Shown: positions 6,775-17,164 of the stretch, one piece after another
How the letters are laid out: each line of letters starts with the position of its first letter
Position numbering within the stretch: the first letter of the stretch is position 1
Source: Geomobilimonas luticola
Lineage (GTDB): Bacteria > Desulfobacterota > Desulfuromonadia > Geobacterales > Geobacteraceae
Reading direction: 5' to 3'
Assembly (NCBI RefSeq): GCF_018476905.1
Contig: NZ_JAHCVK010000008.1
Span: 1-64,000, forward strand
DNA: 64,000 nt
The notes under the pieces: generated by a model
Databases searched by the model: none
What the model saw: the letters and a program-made list of their open reading frames with translations, nothing else
Told to the model about the DNA's origin: nothing
Position numbers and translations under genes: made by a program

Positions 6775-8130
6775 ATGAAGCGTACTAACCACCACCTGGA
6801 TGTACTGCTCTTTGACAACGAGGAGAAGAAACAGGGAACCATCATCAGGAAACCTGGCTCACGGAAGCTGTATATCCTCTTCTACTACTTCAACCGGCGC
6901 GTGGAGAAAACCACCGGACTGAACGACACCCGAAAGAACCGGGAAAAAGTCCGGCTGTGGCTGGATCGGATCATCGAGCGACGGGATGCGGGAAAGCTTA
7001 TTTTTGCCGAAGCATTCCCCGGCGCACCGGAAGAGGAAAAGGCCTACTTCGCCAAGCTGGAGGGATGGCAGTATGCACCGGAACCACGGGACATCATCTT
7101 CGGGCATTACATCCAGGAGTGGTATGAAAACGTCTGGAACCACTACCCCGAAGGAACCAAGAAGGACGATTACCGGCTGATAATCGATTACTGGCTGGTG
7201 CCGTACTTCAAGGAGATGACCTTCTTCCAGATCAGCGGGGTGGAACTGCAAAAGTTCATCAACTCCATGAAGTGGAAGAAAGGGGCCAAGAAGGGGCAAC
7301 CGCTTTCCAAGGCCAGGGCAAAGAACATCCTCATTCCCCTTCGCACCATCTGGAATGATGCCTGTGATCAATTCCGCTGGGTACTCCATAACCCCTTCGG
7401 CAATCTCAAGAAGCACCTTCCCAAAACTCCGGCCAAACGTCGGGAAGGATTCCGCTTTGGCGAATGGCTGGAATTCCTCAAGCACGTCGATCCCTGGTAC
7501 CAGCCGGTGGTGGAATTGATGCTCCTTACCGGCATGATCAATTCGGAGATTGCGGGACTTCGGAAAAGCGACATTCGCCCCGATTACATCCTGGTGCAAC
7601 ATACCATCGTGAGGGGCAAAGAGCACGACACCCCGAAGACCGTCTACCGGATCAGGAAAATCCCCATCACCCAGGCGGTCCGCAAGCGGCTCGACATCCT
7701 TCAGGAAAGATCAACCGGGGAACTGCTCGTCACCACTGAGAATGGATCAACCTTCAGGCCGTCAAACTTCCTCAAAAGTGTCTGGGCCAGGGCTGCCAGG
7801 GAAAGCAGGATCACCGACAAGGTACCCTATTCCCTGCGCCATTCCTTCGCGGCCTGGGCGTTAACCCTCAGGGTTGATCCTAACCGTCTGGTGCGGCTCA
7901 TGGGGCATGGATCAAAGAAGATGGTCTATGAGGTATACGGGGATTACATCGAAGGGCTGGAAGAGGATTTCTGGCTGATCCTGGAATACTTCGGCAGGGA
8001 CTTCGTGGAGGGGAAAGCAAAGCAACCGCCCCACCTCCTGGCTTATCCTGGCATGATGGTTCAACCTGGCTTTCACCAAGTCATTATCGAAGAAACGAGA
8101 AGCCCCGTACTCCCATTAAAAACTTTTTAG
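6775..8130 (+). CDS. tyrosine recombinase (integrase) with atypical catalytic residues
   Basis: 451 residues from the ATG at 6775 (GGAG upstream); in-frame ATGs at 6763 and further upstream are alternatives. There is an N-terminal arm-binding-like region (about 1-90), a core-binding SAM-like domain (about 105-215) and a catalytic domain (about 235-400). Y388 is the likely nucleophile and H378 lies 10 residues before it, as expected; R355 (YSLRH) is the second arginine. The first catalytic arginine, expected after TGM, is I255, and the HxxR histidine is Y352. The gene ends 64 bp from tRNA-Gly and presumably integrates the element there. Confidence 0.85.
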   Translation: MKRTNHHLDVLLFDNEEKKQGTIIRKPGSRKLYILFYYFNRRVEKTTGLNDTRKNREKVRLWLDRIIERRDAGKLIFAEAFPGAPEEEKAYFAKLEGWQYAPEPRDIIFGHYIQEWYENVWNHYPEGTKKDDYRLIIDYWLVPYFKEMTFFQISGVELQKFINSMKWKKGAKKGQPLSKARAKNILIPLRTIWNDACDQFRWVLHNPFGNLKKHLPKTPAKRREGFRFGEWLEFLKHVDPWYQPVVELMLLTGMINSEIAGLRKSDIRPDYILVQHTIVRGKEHDTPKTVYRIRKIPITQAVRKRLDILQERSTGELLVTTENGSTFRPSNFLKSVWARAARESRITDKVPYSLRHSFAAWALTLRVDPNRLVRLMGHGSKKMVYEVYGDYIEGLEEDFWLILEYFGRDFVEGKAKQPPHLLAYPGMMVQPGFHQVIIEETRSPVLPLKTF

Positions 8131-8148
8131 TGAAAGTTTTGGTGAAAG
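8129..8148 (+). promoter_or_regulatory. candidate integrase arm-type sites, tRNA-proximal end
   Basis: AGTGAAAG (8129-8136) and GGTGAAAG (8141-8148) repeat with a 12-bp period, and an inverted copy CTTTCACC lies at 8070-8077 inside the end of int. They match the pair at 199-217 at the other end of the element. Confidence 0.55.
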
Positions 8149-8154
8149 TCGGGG

Positions 8155-8184
8155 CAATAAAAAAGGAATCCCGAAGGATTCCTT
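8155..8184 (-). terminator. terminator for tRNA-Gly, carried on the element side
   Basis: AAGGAATCC (8163-8171) and GGATTCCTT (8176-8184) form a 9-bp stem with a 4-nt loop. Read on minus it is followed by a T-run. It lies 10 bp beyond the tRNA 3' end but inside the element, so the element appears to supply a replacement terminator. Confidence 0.75.
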
Positions 8185-8193
8185 GTAGTTATC

Positions 8194-8268
<75 letters not shown>

Positions 8269-8286
8269 TCAATGAGAGTGTTACTT

Positions 8287-9606
8287 TTAGCCCAACGGCG
8301 CCGGTTTTGTCAACTGATTTTTCCGGAGAAACTCCTCCGCCTCCCCCCTGCTGTTGATCATCCCGCGGCTCTCCGCCTCCCGCAGACGGGCCGCTGCGGC
8401 TCCGACGTGCGGGCCCGGGCCGGTGCCGAGGAGGGTCATGATAGCGGCACCGGTGAGGTAGAGGTCATCCCCTTCCGCGTCGTACTCGCGGCAGTAATAC
8501 CCCACGAACCGGCGAGCGGCCTCACGGGTAACGACACCGCCAGCCAGGGCGAGGAGAACCAGAGCCAGTCCCGCCGGACTCTCGTCCCGGAACAAGCGGT
8601 ACATGGCACGGGAAGTCTGCAATTCCGGCGGCAACAGCAGGCCGACAGGTAATTGTGGGCGACAGAGCTGCTGAAGCACGCGCCGGGAGCGGTTGCCAAG
8701 TCGCAGCTTCACCGCCAGGGCCGCCACTTTTTCACTCCCGACCGAACCTGTAAATGCGGACATTTTGAGGAGGGAGTGCACGGTTATACCATCCTCAACC
8801 TGATATTCCAAATATCCCGCCAGCTGGCCGTGATCGGCAGGGAAATGTCGTTCCAGTTCCGCCAGCAATTGCTCCAGCGCCCCCATCCTGTCAAACGAGG
8901 GCGCGATCGCTCCCGTGTAGCCAGTCCCCACAATCCGGGGAAGCAGACCGGTTGCAGCCAGCTGGCGAATAAAGGGGAGGCTCGCCGGCACGTCCAGTAT
9001 ACGGAATAGCTCGTCCCGCACCCGCTCCGCCGCCACCTGCTCGAGGAGGTGTGCATTGTGTGGGATTTCGTCCCGCGTCGAATCGGCCAGAGTGAACCCC
9101 AGGGTGGCCGCAAAGCGGAACGCCCGGACGAGCCGCACCGGGTCGTCGGCAAAGGTGCGGGGGGAACAGGTCCGGATGATCCCCCGTTGCAGATCGGCCA
9201 TCCCGCTCTGCAGGTCGATGATCCCATCCCCGGCAGGCACCACCAGCAACGCCAGGGCATTGATGGTGAAGTCGCGGAGCAGAAGGTCCTGCTCGATTGT
9301 CCCGCCTTGAAGCAGTACGAAATCATAGCTCATCCGGCCTTCCCCTCTACCCAGTACCACCCGCCCATGTCTACGCACCTCGTCCAGCCAGAAAAACGTC
9401 CCGCCGGCAGCGACGGCGAAGCGTCGCGGCAGTTCGGCACACTCGCCGTCGAGGGCAAAATCAAGGTCCTGGCTGGGACGATCCAGCAGGAGGTCCCGCA
9501 CCCCTCCCCCGACCAGATAGACTTCCACCCTGCAATCCGTCGCCAACTGGGCCAGCAGGCGGATGTCGTCACGGCTAAGCAGCGTAATGAGCTTATCTTC
9601 TTCCAT
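8287..9606 (-). CDS. cca: CCA-adding enzyme / poly(A) polymerase family nucleotidyltransferase
   Basis: 439 residues. The N-terminal head has the class II nucleotidyltransferase signature (LVGGGVRDLLL followed by DLDFAL, whose two aspartates bind metal) and then the DDPVRLVRAFRFA motif of the tRNA-nucleotidyltransferase/poly(A) polymerase superfamily. The enzyme adds or repairs the tRNA 3' CCA, or it may be a poly(A) polymerase; these are hard to separate by eye. It lies just upstream of tRNA-Gly and downstream of a terminator, so it probably has its own promoter. Confidence 0.85.
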   Translation of the reverse strand: MEEDKLITLLSRDDIRLLAQLATDCRVEVYLVGGGVRDLLLDRPSQDLDFALDGECAELPRRFAVAAGGTFFWLDEVRRHGRVVLGRGEGRMSYDFVLLQGGTIEQDLLLRDFTINALALLVVPAGDGIIDLQSGMADLQRGIIRTCSPRTFADDPVRLVRAFRFAATLGFTLADSTRDEIPHNAHLLEQVAAERVRDELFRILDVPASLPFIRQLAATGLLPRIVGTGYTGAIAPSFDRMGALEQLLAELERHFPADHGQLAGYLEYQVEDGITVHSLLKMSAFTGSVGSEKVAALAVKLRLGNRSRRVLQQLCRPQLPVGLLLPPELQTSRAMYRLFRDESPAGLALVLLALAGGVVTREAARRFVGYYCREYDAEGDDLYLTGAAIMTLLGTGPGPHVGAAAARLREAESRGMINSRGEAEEFLRKNQLTKPAPLG

Positions 9607-9640
9607 GGTGCAAGCTTACCCCGCACGGTATCGTCAGGCA

Positions 9641-9665
9641 ACAAAAAAGCCCGCGATAGCGGGCT
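9641..9665 (-). terminator. terminator downstream of the HAD phosphatase gene
   Basis: AGCCCGC (9648-9654), a 4-nt loop, GCGGGCT (9659-9665); on minus the stem is followed by TTTTTT. Confidence 0.8.
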
Positions 9666-9697
9666 GTGATTAGGGGATAAAGCATTTTATGATCGGA

Positions 9698-10348
9698 TCA
9701 ATTAAAGAACGGCAGTTTCAACAGCTGAGGCAACTCGTCAATCCGATAATCGGCATCCCGCAACTCCGCAAGGTCGCCATAACCGTAGGTACAGCCGACA
9801 GTGACCACCCCGGCACCCCGGCCGGCCGCCACGTCGTTGACGCTGTCACCCACCATGATCGCAGTGGTGGGCGAAGTGCTGAAATCACGGAGAAGTTTGA
9901 AGAGCGGTTCCGGTGACGGTTTGCGGAAGGGGAGGGAATCGGCGCCGAGCACCGCGGCAAAATAGCCGTCGAGACCCAGAACCTTGAGGAGGCCTCGACA
10001 GAGCGCGACGTTCTTGTTAGAAATGAGCGCAAGGGGAAGACCTCTTCCCTGCAACGCATCCAGCGTCTCCCGCACACCGGGATAGGGGTGACTCCGATCC
10101 GCCAGGTGCGCCCCGTTATACGTCAAGAAGGCGTTTATCCCCTGCTCCACCTCGTCCTCCGTCCCGTTGATCAGCGCCCGTTCCACCAGCCTGCGCGCCC
10201 CCTGCCCCACCAGCTGCCGCACCCCTTCCCGGGTCAACGCCGGCCGCCCGGCAAGGGCAAGCATGTGGTTGGTGGCATCGGTCAGGTCATCCAGGGAATC
10301 GACGAGGGTCCCGTCCAGATCGAAAATTATCAGTTTTATTTCTGTCAT
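9698..10348 (-). CDS. HAD hydrolase, phosphoglycolate phosphatase-like
   Basis: 216 residues from the ATG at 10348 (GAGG upstream). Motif I DLDGTLVDS with nucleophilic and acid/base aspartates, motif II serine in LALISNKN, motif III lysine in RKPSPEP, motif IV GDSVNDV, and a helical cap typical of the Gph/PhoE subfamily. It probably removes phosphate from 2-phosphoglycolate or a similar small metabolite. It stands alone between a repeat element and its own terminator. Confidence 0.82.
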   Translation of the reverse strand: MTEIKLIIFDLDGTLVDSLDDLTDATNHMLALAGRPALTREGVRQLVGQGARRLVERALINGTEDEVEQGINAFLTYNGAHLADRSHPYPGVRETLDALQGRGLPLALISNKNVALCRGLLKVLGLDGYFAAVLGADSLPFRKPSPEPLFKLLRDFSTSPTTAIMVGDSVNDVAAGRGAGVVTVGCTYGYGDLAELRDADYRIDELPQLLKLPFFN

Positions 10349-10427
10349 AGCCTCGCCAAAAAAAAGAGCAGTCATGACTGACCACCCCTTTGAAAATTTC
10401 ATGTCTTGAAAAAATGATAATAAGCCC

Positions 10428-10552
10428 TAACGGGCGTGGAGTTTCGGGTTCTGGCAAGGCGGGCAAAGGTCCCTGAGGAGGCGTAGCGACGCTACGCCGC
10501 ACGAAAGGGACCGGCAGCCCAACGCCGCCAGGTTCCGGAAATCCGCGCCCGC
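10428..10552. repeat. long imperfect palindromic intergenic repeat, copy 1
   Basis: The centre GGCGTAGCG/CGCTACGCC is a near-perfect hairpin flanked by complementary arms (GGTCCCT with AGGGACC, GGGCG...CGCCC). GGAGGCGTA and TACGCCGCAC match the second copy near 54.95-55.06 kb, so this is a dispersed family. It fills most of the gap between guaA and the HAD gene and may act as a transcript-end structure. Confidence 0.7.
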
Positions 10553-10553
10553 A

Positions 10554-12110
10554 TCACTCCCATTCTATGGTGGCGGGTGGTTTTGAGCTAATATCATACA
10601 CCACCCGGTTAACCCCCTTCACCTCATTGATGATCCGGCCGCTGATGCGGGCCATATCCTCGTACGGCAGGGGGTACCAGCCGGCAGTCATGAAATCCTT
10701 CGTCTCCACAGCCCGTAGGGCGATGACGTATTCGTAGGTGCGGCCGTCACCCATGACACCGACGCTCTTCACCGGCAGAAAGACAGCAAAGGCCTGGCTG
10801 ATCTTGTCGTAGTGACCGGCGGCGTAGAGCTCCTCTATGTAGATGGCGTCAGCCCGGCGCAGGATGTCGGCGTACTCTTTCTTCACCTCGCCGAGAATCC
10901 GCACACCCAGCCCCGGCCCGGGGAAGGGATGGCGCCAGACCATCTGGTGCGGCAGCCCCAACTCCTCGCCGATTGCCCGCACCTCATCCTTGAACAGCTC
11001 CCGCAGGGGTTCGAGGAGCTTGAGGGTCATGTAGTCGGGCAGTCCCCCCACGTTGTGATGGCTCTTGATATTGTGGGCCTTGCCGGTTTTGGCCCCCGCC
11101 GACTCGATGACGTCGGGATAGATGGTCCCCTGGGCAAGCCACCGGGCATCCTCGATTCGCTTTGACTCCTCCTCGAAGATATCCACGAACAGGTTGCCGA
11201 TGATCTTCCGCTTCTTCTCCGGATCAGACTCGCCCGCAAGGGCCGCCAGGAAGCGTTCCTCTGCATCCACCCGGATGACCTTGACTCCCAGGTTCTGGGC
11301 GAAGGTGGCCATCACCTGGTCCCCCTCCCCGAGACGGAGCAGGCCGTTATCCACGAAGACGCAGGTAAGCTGGTCGCCGATGGCCCGATGGATGAGGGCT
11401 GCCGCCACCGAGGAGTCCACTCCGCCGGAAAGGCCAAGGATGACCCGTTCAGCGCCGACCTGGCCACGGATCCGCTCGACGGCATCCTCGATGATCTGGC
11501 CGGGAGTCCAGCGGCCGGTGCAGCCGCAGACCTTCCGGACAAAGGTGTCGATGAGTATCTCGCCACGGGGGGTGTGGTTGACCTCGGGATGAAACTGCAC
11601 CCCGTAAAGATTGCGTGCTACGTCCTGGATGGCACAGACCGGCGCGTTTGCCGTCTGCGCCACAATCTGGAAGCCGGCCGGCACCTTGGCAACATGATCA
11701 CCATGGCTCATCCAGACCGGGCTCTTTCCCTCGACGAAAAAGCCTTCGAAGAGCGGTCCCGGCTGGCCCGATGCGAGCAGGTCGGCATGACCGAACTCCC
11801 GCTTGCCGGCAGGGACCACCTCGCCGCCGAAATGACGGCTCATCAGTTGCATCCCATAGCAGATTCCGAGCACCGGCACTCCCAGTTCGAAAAGCTCCTC
11901 CGCCACCGCCGGCGCCTCCGGCTCGTAGACCGATTTGGGACCGCCGGAGAGGATGATTCCCTTGGGTGCAAAGGCGCGGATGGCATCCAGTCCCATGTCG
12001 AAGGGGTGCAGCTCGCAGTAGACATGGGCTTCCCGGACCCGCCGGGCAATGAGCTGGGTGTACTGGGAACCGAAGTCGAGGATGAGTATCTTTTCGCTAT
12101 GAATGTCCAT
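10554..12110 (-). CDS. guaA: GMP synthase (glutamine-hydrolysing)
   Basis: 518 residues, full length for the family. An N-terminal class I glutamine amidotransferase (cysteine in GICYGMQ, histidine/glutamate in FHPEV) supplies ammonia; the ATP pyrophosphatase domain has the PP-loop [11 protein letters not shown]; the C-terminal dimerisation domain ends in TIEWE. It converts XMP to GMP. The gene begins 2 bp after the guaB stop, so both are made from one transcript for guanine nucleotide synthesis. Confidence 0.97.
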   Translation of the reverse strand: MDIHSEKILILDFGSQYTQLIARRVREAHVYCELHPFDMGLDAIRAFAPKGIILSGGPKSVYEPEAPAVAEELFELGVPVLGICYGMQLMSRHFGGEVVPAGKREFGHADLLASGQPGPLFEGFFVEGKSPVWMSHGDHVAKVPAGFQIVAQTANAPVCAIQDVARNLYGVQFHPEVNHTPRGEILIDTFVRKVCGCTGRWTPGQIIEDAVERIRGQVGAERVILGLSGGVDSSVAAALIHRAIGDQLTCVFVDNGLLRLGEGDQVMATFAQNLGVKVIRVDAEERFLAALAGESDPEKKRKIIGNLFVDIFEEESKRIEDARWLAQGTIYPDVIESAGAKTGKAHNIKSHHNVGGLPDYMTLKLLEPLRELFKDEVRAIGEELGLPHQMVWRHPFPGPGLGVRILGEVKKEYADILRRADAIYIEELYAAGHYDKISQAFAVFLPVKSVGVMGDGRTYEYVIALRAVETKDFMTAGWYPLPYEDMARISGRIINEVKGVNRVVYDISSKPPATIEWE

Positions 12111-12112
12111 GC

Positions 12113-13615
<1,503 letters not shown>

Positions 13616-13670
13616 TTAACCGTAGAGGCTAATACAGGCAGTTGGGCAAGTCAAGCTAAATGGGGCTAAA

Positions 13671-13703
13671 GCCGGGATACGGGACCCGGAATCCGGGACC
13701 GGC
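13671..13703. repeat. GGGACC-type intergenic repeat
   Basis: Near-tandem units of GGGA(T/C)(A/C)CGGGACCCGG type with internal dyads. Similar stretches lie at 15387-15418, 38694-38721 and 58259-58292, always between minus-strand genes. Confidence 0.5.
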
Positions 13704-13735
13704 AATAACGGCATCTGAACCGGCAGAGTTACCGA

Positions 13736-14806
13736 CTACGAAGGGACGAAGTCGGCCTTGTCCTTGATCCGGTAAAGGGTTGCGGTGATCAGTTTCACCG
13801 CGTGCTCCAGATCGGTAAGGGAGAGAACCTCCACCGGCGTATGCATGTAGCGGAGGGGGATCTTCACCAGGGCGGTGGCCACCCCGCCGCGGGATATCTG
13901 CATGACGTTGGCATCGGTGCCGGTAGCCCGGGGAATGCCGGTGAACTGCACCGGTATTTTCTCCCTTTCGGCGGTATCCGCCAGGAGTGCGAACAGAGCA
14001 GGATTGATGTTGGCCCCCCGGGGGAGGATCGGTCCCTTTCCCAGTCCCACATCGCCGTTGTGCTTCCGGTCCACGTCCGGCTGATCGGTGCAGAAATCCA
14101 CTTCGACGCAGATGCCGAGATCGGGTTTGACGTTGTAGGCGCTCGTGGTACCGCCGCGTAGACCTACTTCCTCCTGCACCGACGATACCCCCACCAGTTC
14201 AACCGGCAGCTTTTTCCTGGCAGCCGCCACCTGGCGCAGCACCTCCGCCACCACGAAGCTTCCCGCCTTGTCGTCGAAACCGCGGGAGGTCACCCGGTCG
14301 CCGTGCAACCGCTCCAGGCCGACGGCGAAGGTCACCGGGTCACCGACCCGGACCAGCGCCTCGGCCTCCGCGCGGGAAGCCGCACCGATATCGATATACT
14401 GGCTCTCCAGCTTCACCACCGTCTCCCGGTCCTTGGGGTCCATGAGATGGATCGGCTTCTTGCCGATAACTCCCGGCACCATCCCTTTCATCGTATGGAT
14501 GTTGACCCGTTGTCCCGGCGTCAGGTGGGCATCCACCCCGCCGATGGCGCCGAAATACAGGAAGCCGTTGTCGTCCAGATACTTCACCTGCAGGCCGATC
14601 TCGTCCGAATGGCCGACCAGCATAACTCTCGGGTGTTCAGCACCGCTCGACGGAATGCTTCCGTAGACATTGCCGAGCACGTCCTGGCTGACCTCGGCAA
14701 ACTGGCCGACGTAGTTCCGGAATACCCGCTGGGCGGGCTGTTCGTAGCCGGAGGGGCTGGGGGCGGCCAGCAGGTCCTGAAGAAAGGTATAGGATTCTTT
14801 GCGCAT
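13736..14806 (-). CDS. M42 family metallopeptidase (glutamyl aminopeptidase/endoglucanase-like)
   Basis: 356 residues. The metal ligands and catalytic residues of M42 enzymes are visible: histidine in GHSDEIG, aspartate in FDDKAG, glutamates in QEEVGLRG, aspartate in CVEVDF, and a histidine near RYMHTPVE. These cytoplasmic aminopeptidases trim peptides and form large tetrahedral assemblies. AAAGAATC-rich coding follows the start; the gap to the next gene is 66 bp. The exact substrate cannot be told. Confidence 0.88.
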   Translation of the reverse strand: MRKESYTFLQDLLAAPSPSGYEQPAQRVFRNYVGQFAEVSQDVLGNVYGSIPSSGAEHPRVMLVGHSDEIGLQVKYLDDNGFLYFGAIGGVDAHLTPGQRVNIHTMKGMVPGVIGKKPIHLMDPKDRETVVKLESQYIDIGAASRAEAEALVRVGDPVTFAVGLERLHGDRVTSRGFDDKAGSFVVAEVLRQVAAARKKLPVELVGVSSVQEEVGLRGGTTSAYNVKPDLGICVEVDFCTDQPDVDRKHNGDVGLGKGPILPRGANINPALFALLADTAEREKIPVQFTGIPRATGTDANVMQISRGGVATALVKIPLRYMHTPVEVLSLTDLEHAVKLITATLYRIKDKADFVPS

Positions 14807-14872
14807 GGGGACTCCCTTGAACTACAAGGTAAAGGTACAGGTAGAGGTTTGGTACACCATCCGCCCTGCTGG

Positions 14873-15373
14873 TTACATGGGATATTTTCCCATTACCGCA
14901 GGATCGAGGTTTTCCAGGAAATCCGCGAAACGGCTGGCAGCGGTTTCCTGTGCCATCTCGTCGTCGCCATCGGTGAGACGGGATGCCTGCTGCACGACTT
15001 CATCGGCAACATGCACCGGCAGCTTGTACTTGAGCGAGGTCAGGAACGCCTCGCTGGGGCGCACGTCAACCCGTATCTCCTCCCCGTCCAGCCTGAAACG
15101 GACCGACGCCCGGTAGATGCCATCCTGCACCCCTTCGATGGCCACCTGGCATATCTGCATGGAGAGCTTTTCCATAAGCCCCATGAGCAGATCACCACCG
15201 CTCCGCTGGCTGGCCAGATCACGGCCAACGATCTCCGCGGCCATGGCAACCGCCTCGTTGGAATTGAGCCAGATGGGGACCGTGTTACGGTTGCGGCTGT
15301 CCTTCAGGATAACCACCGGCCGGTGGGCCAGTGAGTCGAGGGTGAAACCGTGAATCGTCATTTCATGGTACAT
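14873..15373 (-). CDS. DUF151 bifunctional nuclease-domain protein
   Basis: 166 residues from the ATG at 15373 (GAGG upstream). The BFN/DUF151 pattern is clear: a conserved N-terminal strand region (VVILKD...VPIWLNSNEA) and the central segment with the YRASVRF...DVRPSEA motif used to recognise the family. Members have reported RNase/DNase activity but the physiological role is poorly known. It sits between miaB and the M42 gene on the same strand with gaps of about 67 bp. Confidence 0.85.
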   Translation of the reverse strand: MYHEMTIHGFTLDSLAHRPVVILKDSRNRNTVPIWLNSNEAVAMAAEIVGRDLASQRSGGDLLMGLMEKLSMQICQVAIEGVQDGIYRASVRFRLDGEEIRVDVRPSEAFLTSLKYKLPVHVADEVVQQASRLTDGDDEMAQETAASRFADFLENLDPAVMGKYPM

Positions 15374-15386
15374 GGAAACCTCAAAA

Positions 15387-15418
15387 TCCGGAATTCGGGA
15401 CTCGGGACCGGGGACTCG
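15387..15418. repeat. GGGACC-type intergenic repeat
   Basis: TCGGGACTCGGGACCGGGGA core, related to 13671-13703 and 58259-58292; located between miaB and the DUF151 gene. Confidence 0.5.
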
Positions 15419-15440
15419 TACAACCGAACCCCCGACACGG

Positions 15441-16766
15441 TCACTGCTTCGAAAGCTCTCCCAGGAGGGAGTTCTGGTATGCCCGGGTGATGGTAACCGG
15501 GACAAACGTACCGATCATCTCTTCCCCTCCGGCAAAATTGACTATGCGGTTGCCGGAACTGCGGCCGTACAGCTGGTCCCCCCGCTTGCTGACCCCCTCC
15601 ACGAGAACCTCCTGGCTGCTCCCGACCAGGCTCCGGTGCAGTTCAAGGGTCATGGCCCGCTGGCGGTCCTGCAGTTGCAGGAGCCGCTCCTGCTTTACCT
15701 CGCGGGGGACTTCGTCGTCAAATCCGGCCGCCTTGGTGCCGGGACGTGCCGAATAGATGAAGGAGAAAAGATCTGCGTAGCGCACCTCCTCCAGAAGAGA
15801 AAGGGTCCCGGCGAAATCGGCGTCGGTTTCGCCGGGGAAACCAACGATCATGTCGCCGGTGATATGGATATCGGGTCGGGCACTGCGCAGGGCTGCAATC
15901 TTTGCCAGGTACTCCGTACGGCTGTACCCCCGGTCCATCCGCGACAGGACCACATCGCTCCCCGCCTGGGCGGGCAGGTGAATATGACTGCAGAGCTTGG
16001 GAAGCTCGGCAAAACAGGCGATAAGACCCGGCGAGATGTCCTTGGGGTGGGAGGTGGTAAAGCGGATCCGCTCAATGCCGTCGATGACGGCCACGCTCCG
16101 GAGCAGCCCGGCGAAGTCCAGTTCCCCCTCGCTTTTCAGGCCATAGGAATTGACGTTCTGGCCGAGGAGGGTCACCTCCTTCACCCCCCTGTCGGCCATG
16201 GCGGCTATCTCGTCCAGAATGTCCGCGGAGCGACGACTGATCTCCCGTCCCCGGACATGGGGGACGATGCAGTACGCGCAGAAGTTGTCGCACCCCTGCA
16301 TGACCGTAACGAAGCGGGTGACACCCCCCTCCGTCTCGTCCGCCGGAAAGAGGTTGAGGCGGGTCTCCGTGTCGATGAACGCTACCTCAGCCTGACGCTG
16401 TCCCGCTTCGGCACCCCGTACCAGGGCGGGAAGCTGATGGAGGTTGTGCGTCCCGAATACCAGGTCGAGATGGGGAACTTTCGCCAGCAGCCGTTCCCCT
16501 TCCTGCTGGGCGACACAGCCACCGACCCCGAGGATGAGGCGGCGGTTCTGCCGTTTCAATCCCTTGTAGTTATTGAGGATGTTGTAGACCTTCTGTTCCG
16601 CCTTGGCCCTGACGCTGCAGGTATTGAGGATGATGAGGTCCGCCCGGGATGATTCGGAGGTGGGATTATAGCCGAGCCCCCTGAGAAGCGTGACGATCTT
16701 TTCCGAATCGCTCACGTTCATCTGGCAGCCGAAGGTTTCCACGTATACCAACTTGTCCTGTTTCAC
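15441..16766 (-). CDS. miaB: tRNA-2-methylthio-N6-dimethylallyladenosine synthase
   Basis: 441 residues with three domains: an N-terminal UPF0004 (ETFGCQMN and CNTCSVRAKAEQK, cysteines of the auxiliary cluster), the radical SAM core with CDNFCAYC binding the second 4Fe-4S cluster, and a C-terminal TRAM domain. It adds the 2-methylthio group to i6A37 of tRNAs reading UNN codons. Length and motifs fit MiaB rather than MtaB or RimO. Confidence 0.95.
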   Translation of the reverse strand: MKQDKLVYVETFGCQMNVSDSEKIVTLLRGLGYNPTSESSRADLIILNTCSVRAKAEQKVYNILNNYKGLKRQNRRLILGVGGCVAQQEGERLLAKVPHLDLVFGTHNLHQLPALVRGAEAGQRQAEVAFIDTETRLNLFPADETEGGVTRFVTVMQGCDNFCAYCIVPHVRGREISRRSADILDEIAAMADRGVKEVTLLGQNVNSYGLKSEGELDFAGLLRSVAVIDGIERIRFTTSHPKDISPGLIACFAELPKLCSHIHLPAQAGSDVVLSRMDRGYSRTEYLAKIAALRSARPDIHITGDMIVGFPGETDADFAGTLSLLEEVRYADLFSFIYSARPGTKAAGFDDEVPREVKQERLLQLQDRQRAMTLELHRSLVGSSQEVLVEGVSKRGDQLYGRSSGNRIVNFAGGEEMIGTFVPVTITRAYQNSLLGELSKQ

Positions 16767-17164
16767 ATTACTCCCTTGCAGCAGAATCGTTGGATTTTAC
16801 GCAATTCTCACCGCCGACGTCAACTGATTTCCCATTGTATACGGACGCCTGGCATACGGCCAAATAACCGGCACCAATCTGCCAAATAGCTGAAATACAA
16901 GAAAAAACGTCGTTCTAAAACAAATCAAAATCCTTCAACCTGCCGATTTTACGACAACAACATTTTTTGGGCGCACCACTTGCATATTCATTTTTCCATA
17001 TACATTGAAAGTCAATTTATGGCCAATGCCCCTGGGACGGAACAACGACGGTCGGCATGCAACCAACAAACATTTCACCACAAGGGAGGTAACCATCAAA
17101 AAAAATCGCGCAGAATTCCAGGACTTCGTGGGAAGACACCACATATTCAACAAAAGGAGACCGT
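16767..17164. other. 398-bp divergent intergenic region upstream of the porin gene
   Basis: AT-rich region between miaB (minus) and the porin gene (plus). It holds a sigma-54-like site at 16969-16984 and a purine-rich stretch before the porin start. No coding region or recognisable riboswitch; I looked for a GEMM-type aptamer and did not find one. Confidence 0.6.
16969..16984 (+). promoter_or_regulatory. candidate sigma-54 promoter for the porin gene
   Basis: GGGCGC-ACCAC-TTGCA keeps the essential GG and GC dinucleotides exactly 10 bases apart and matches TGGCAC-N5-TTGCA at most positions. It lies about 180 bp upstream of the porin ATG. RpoN promoters are common in Geobacter; no enhancer-binding site was identified. 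Confidence 0.5.
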
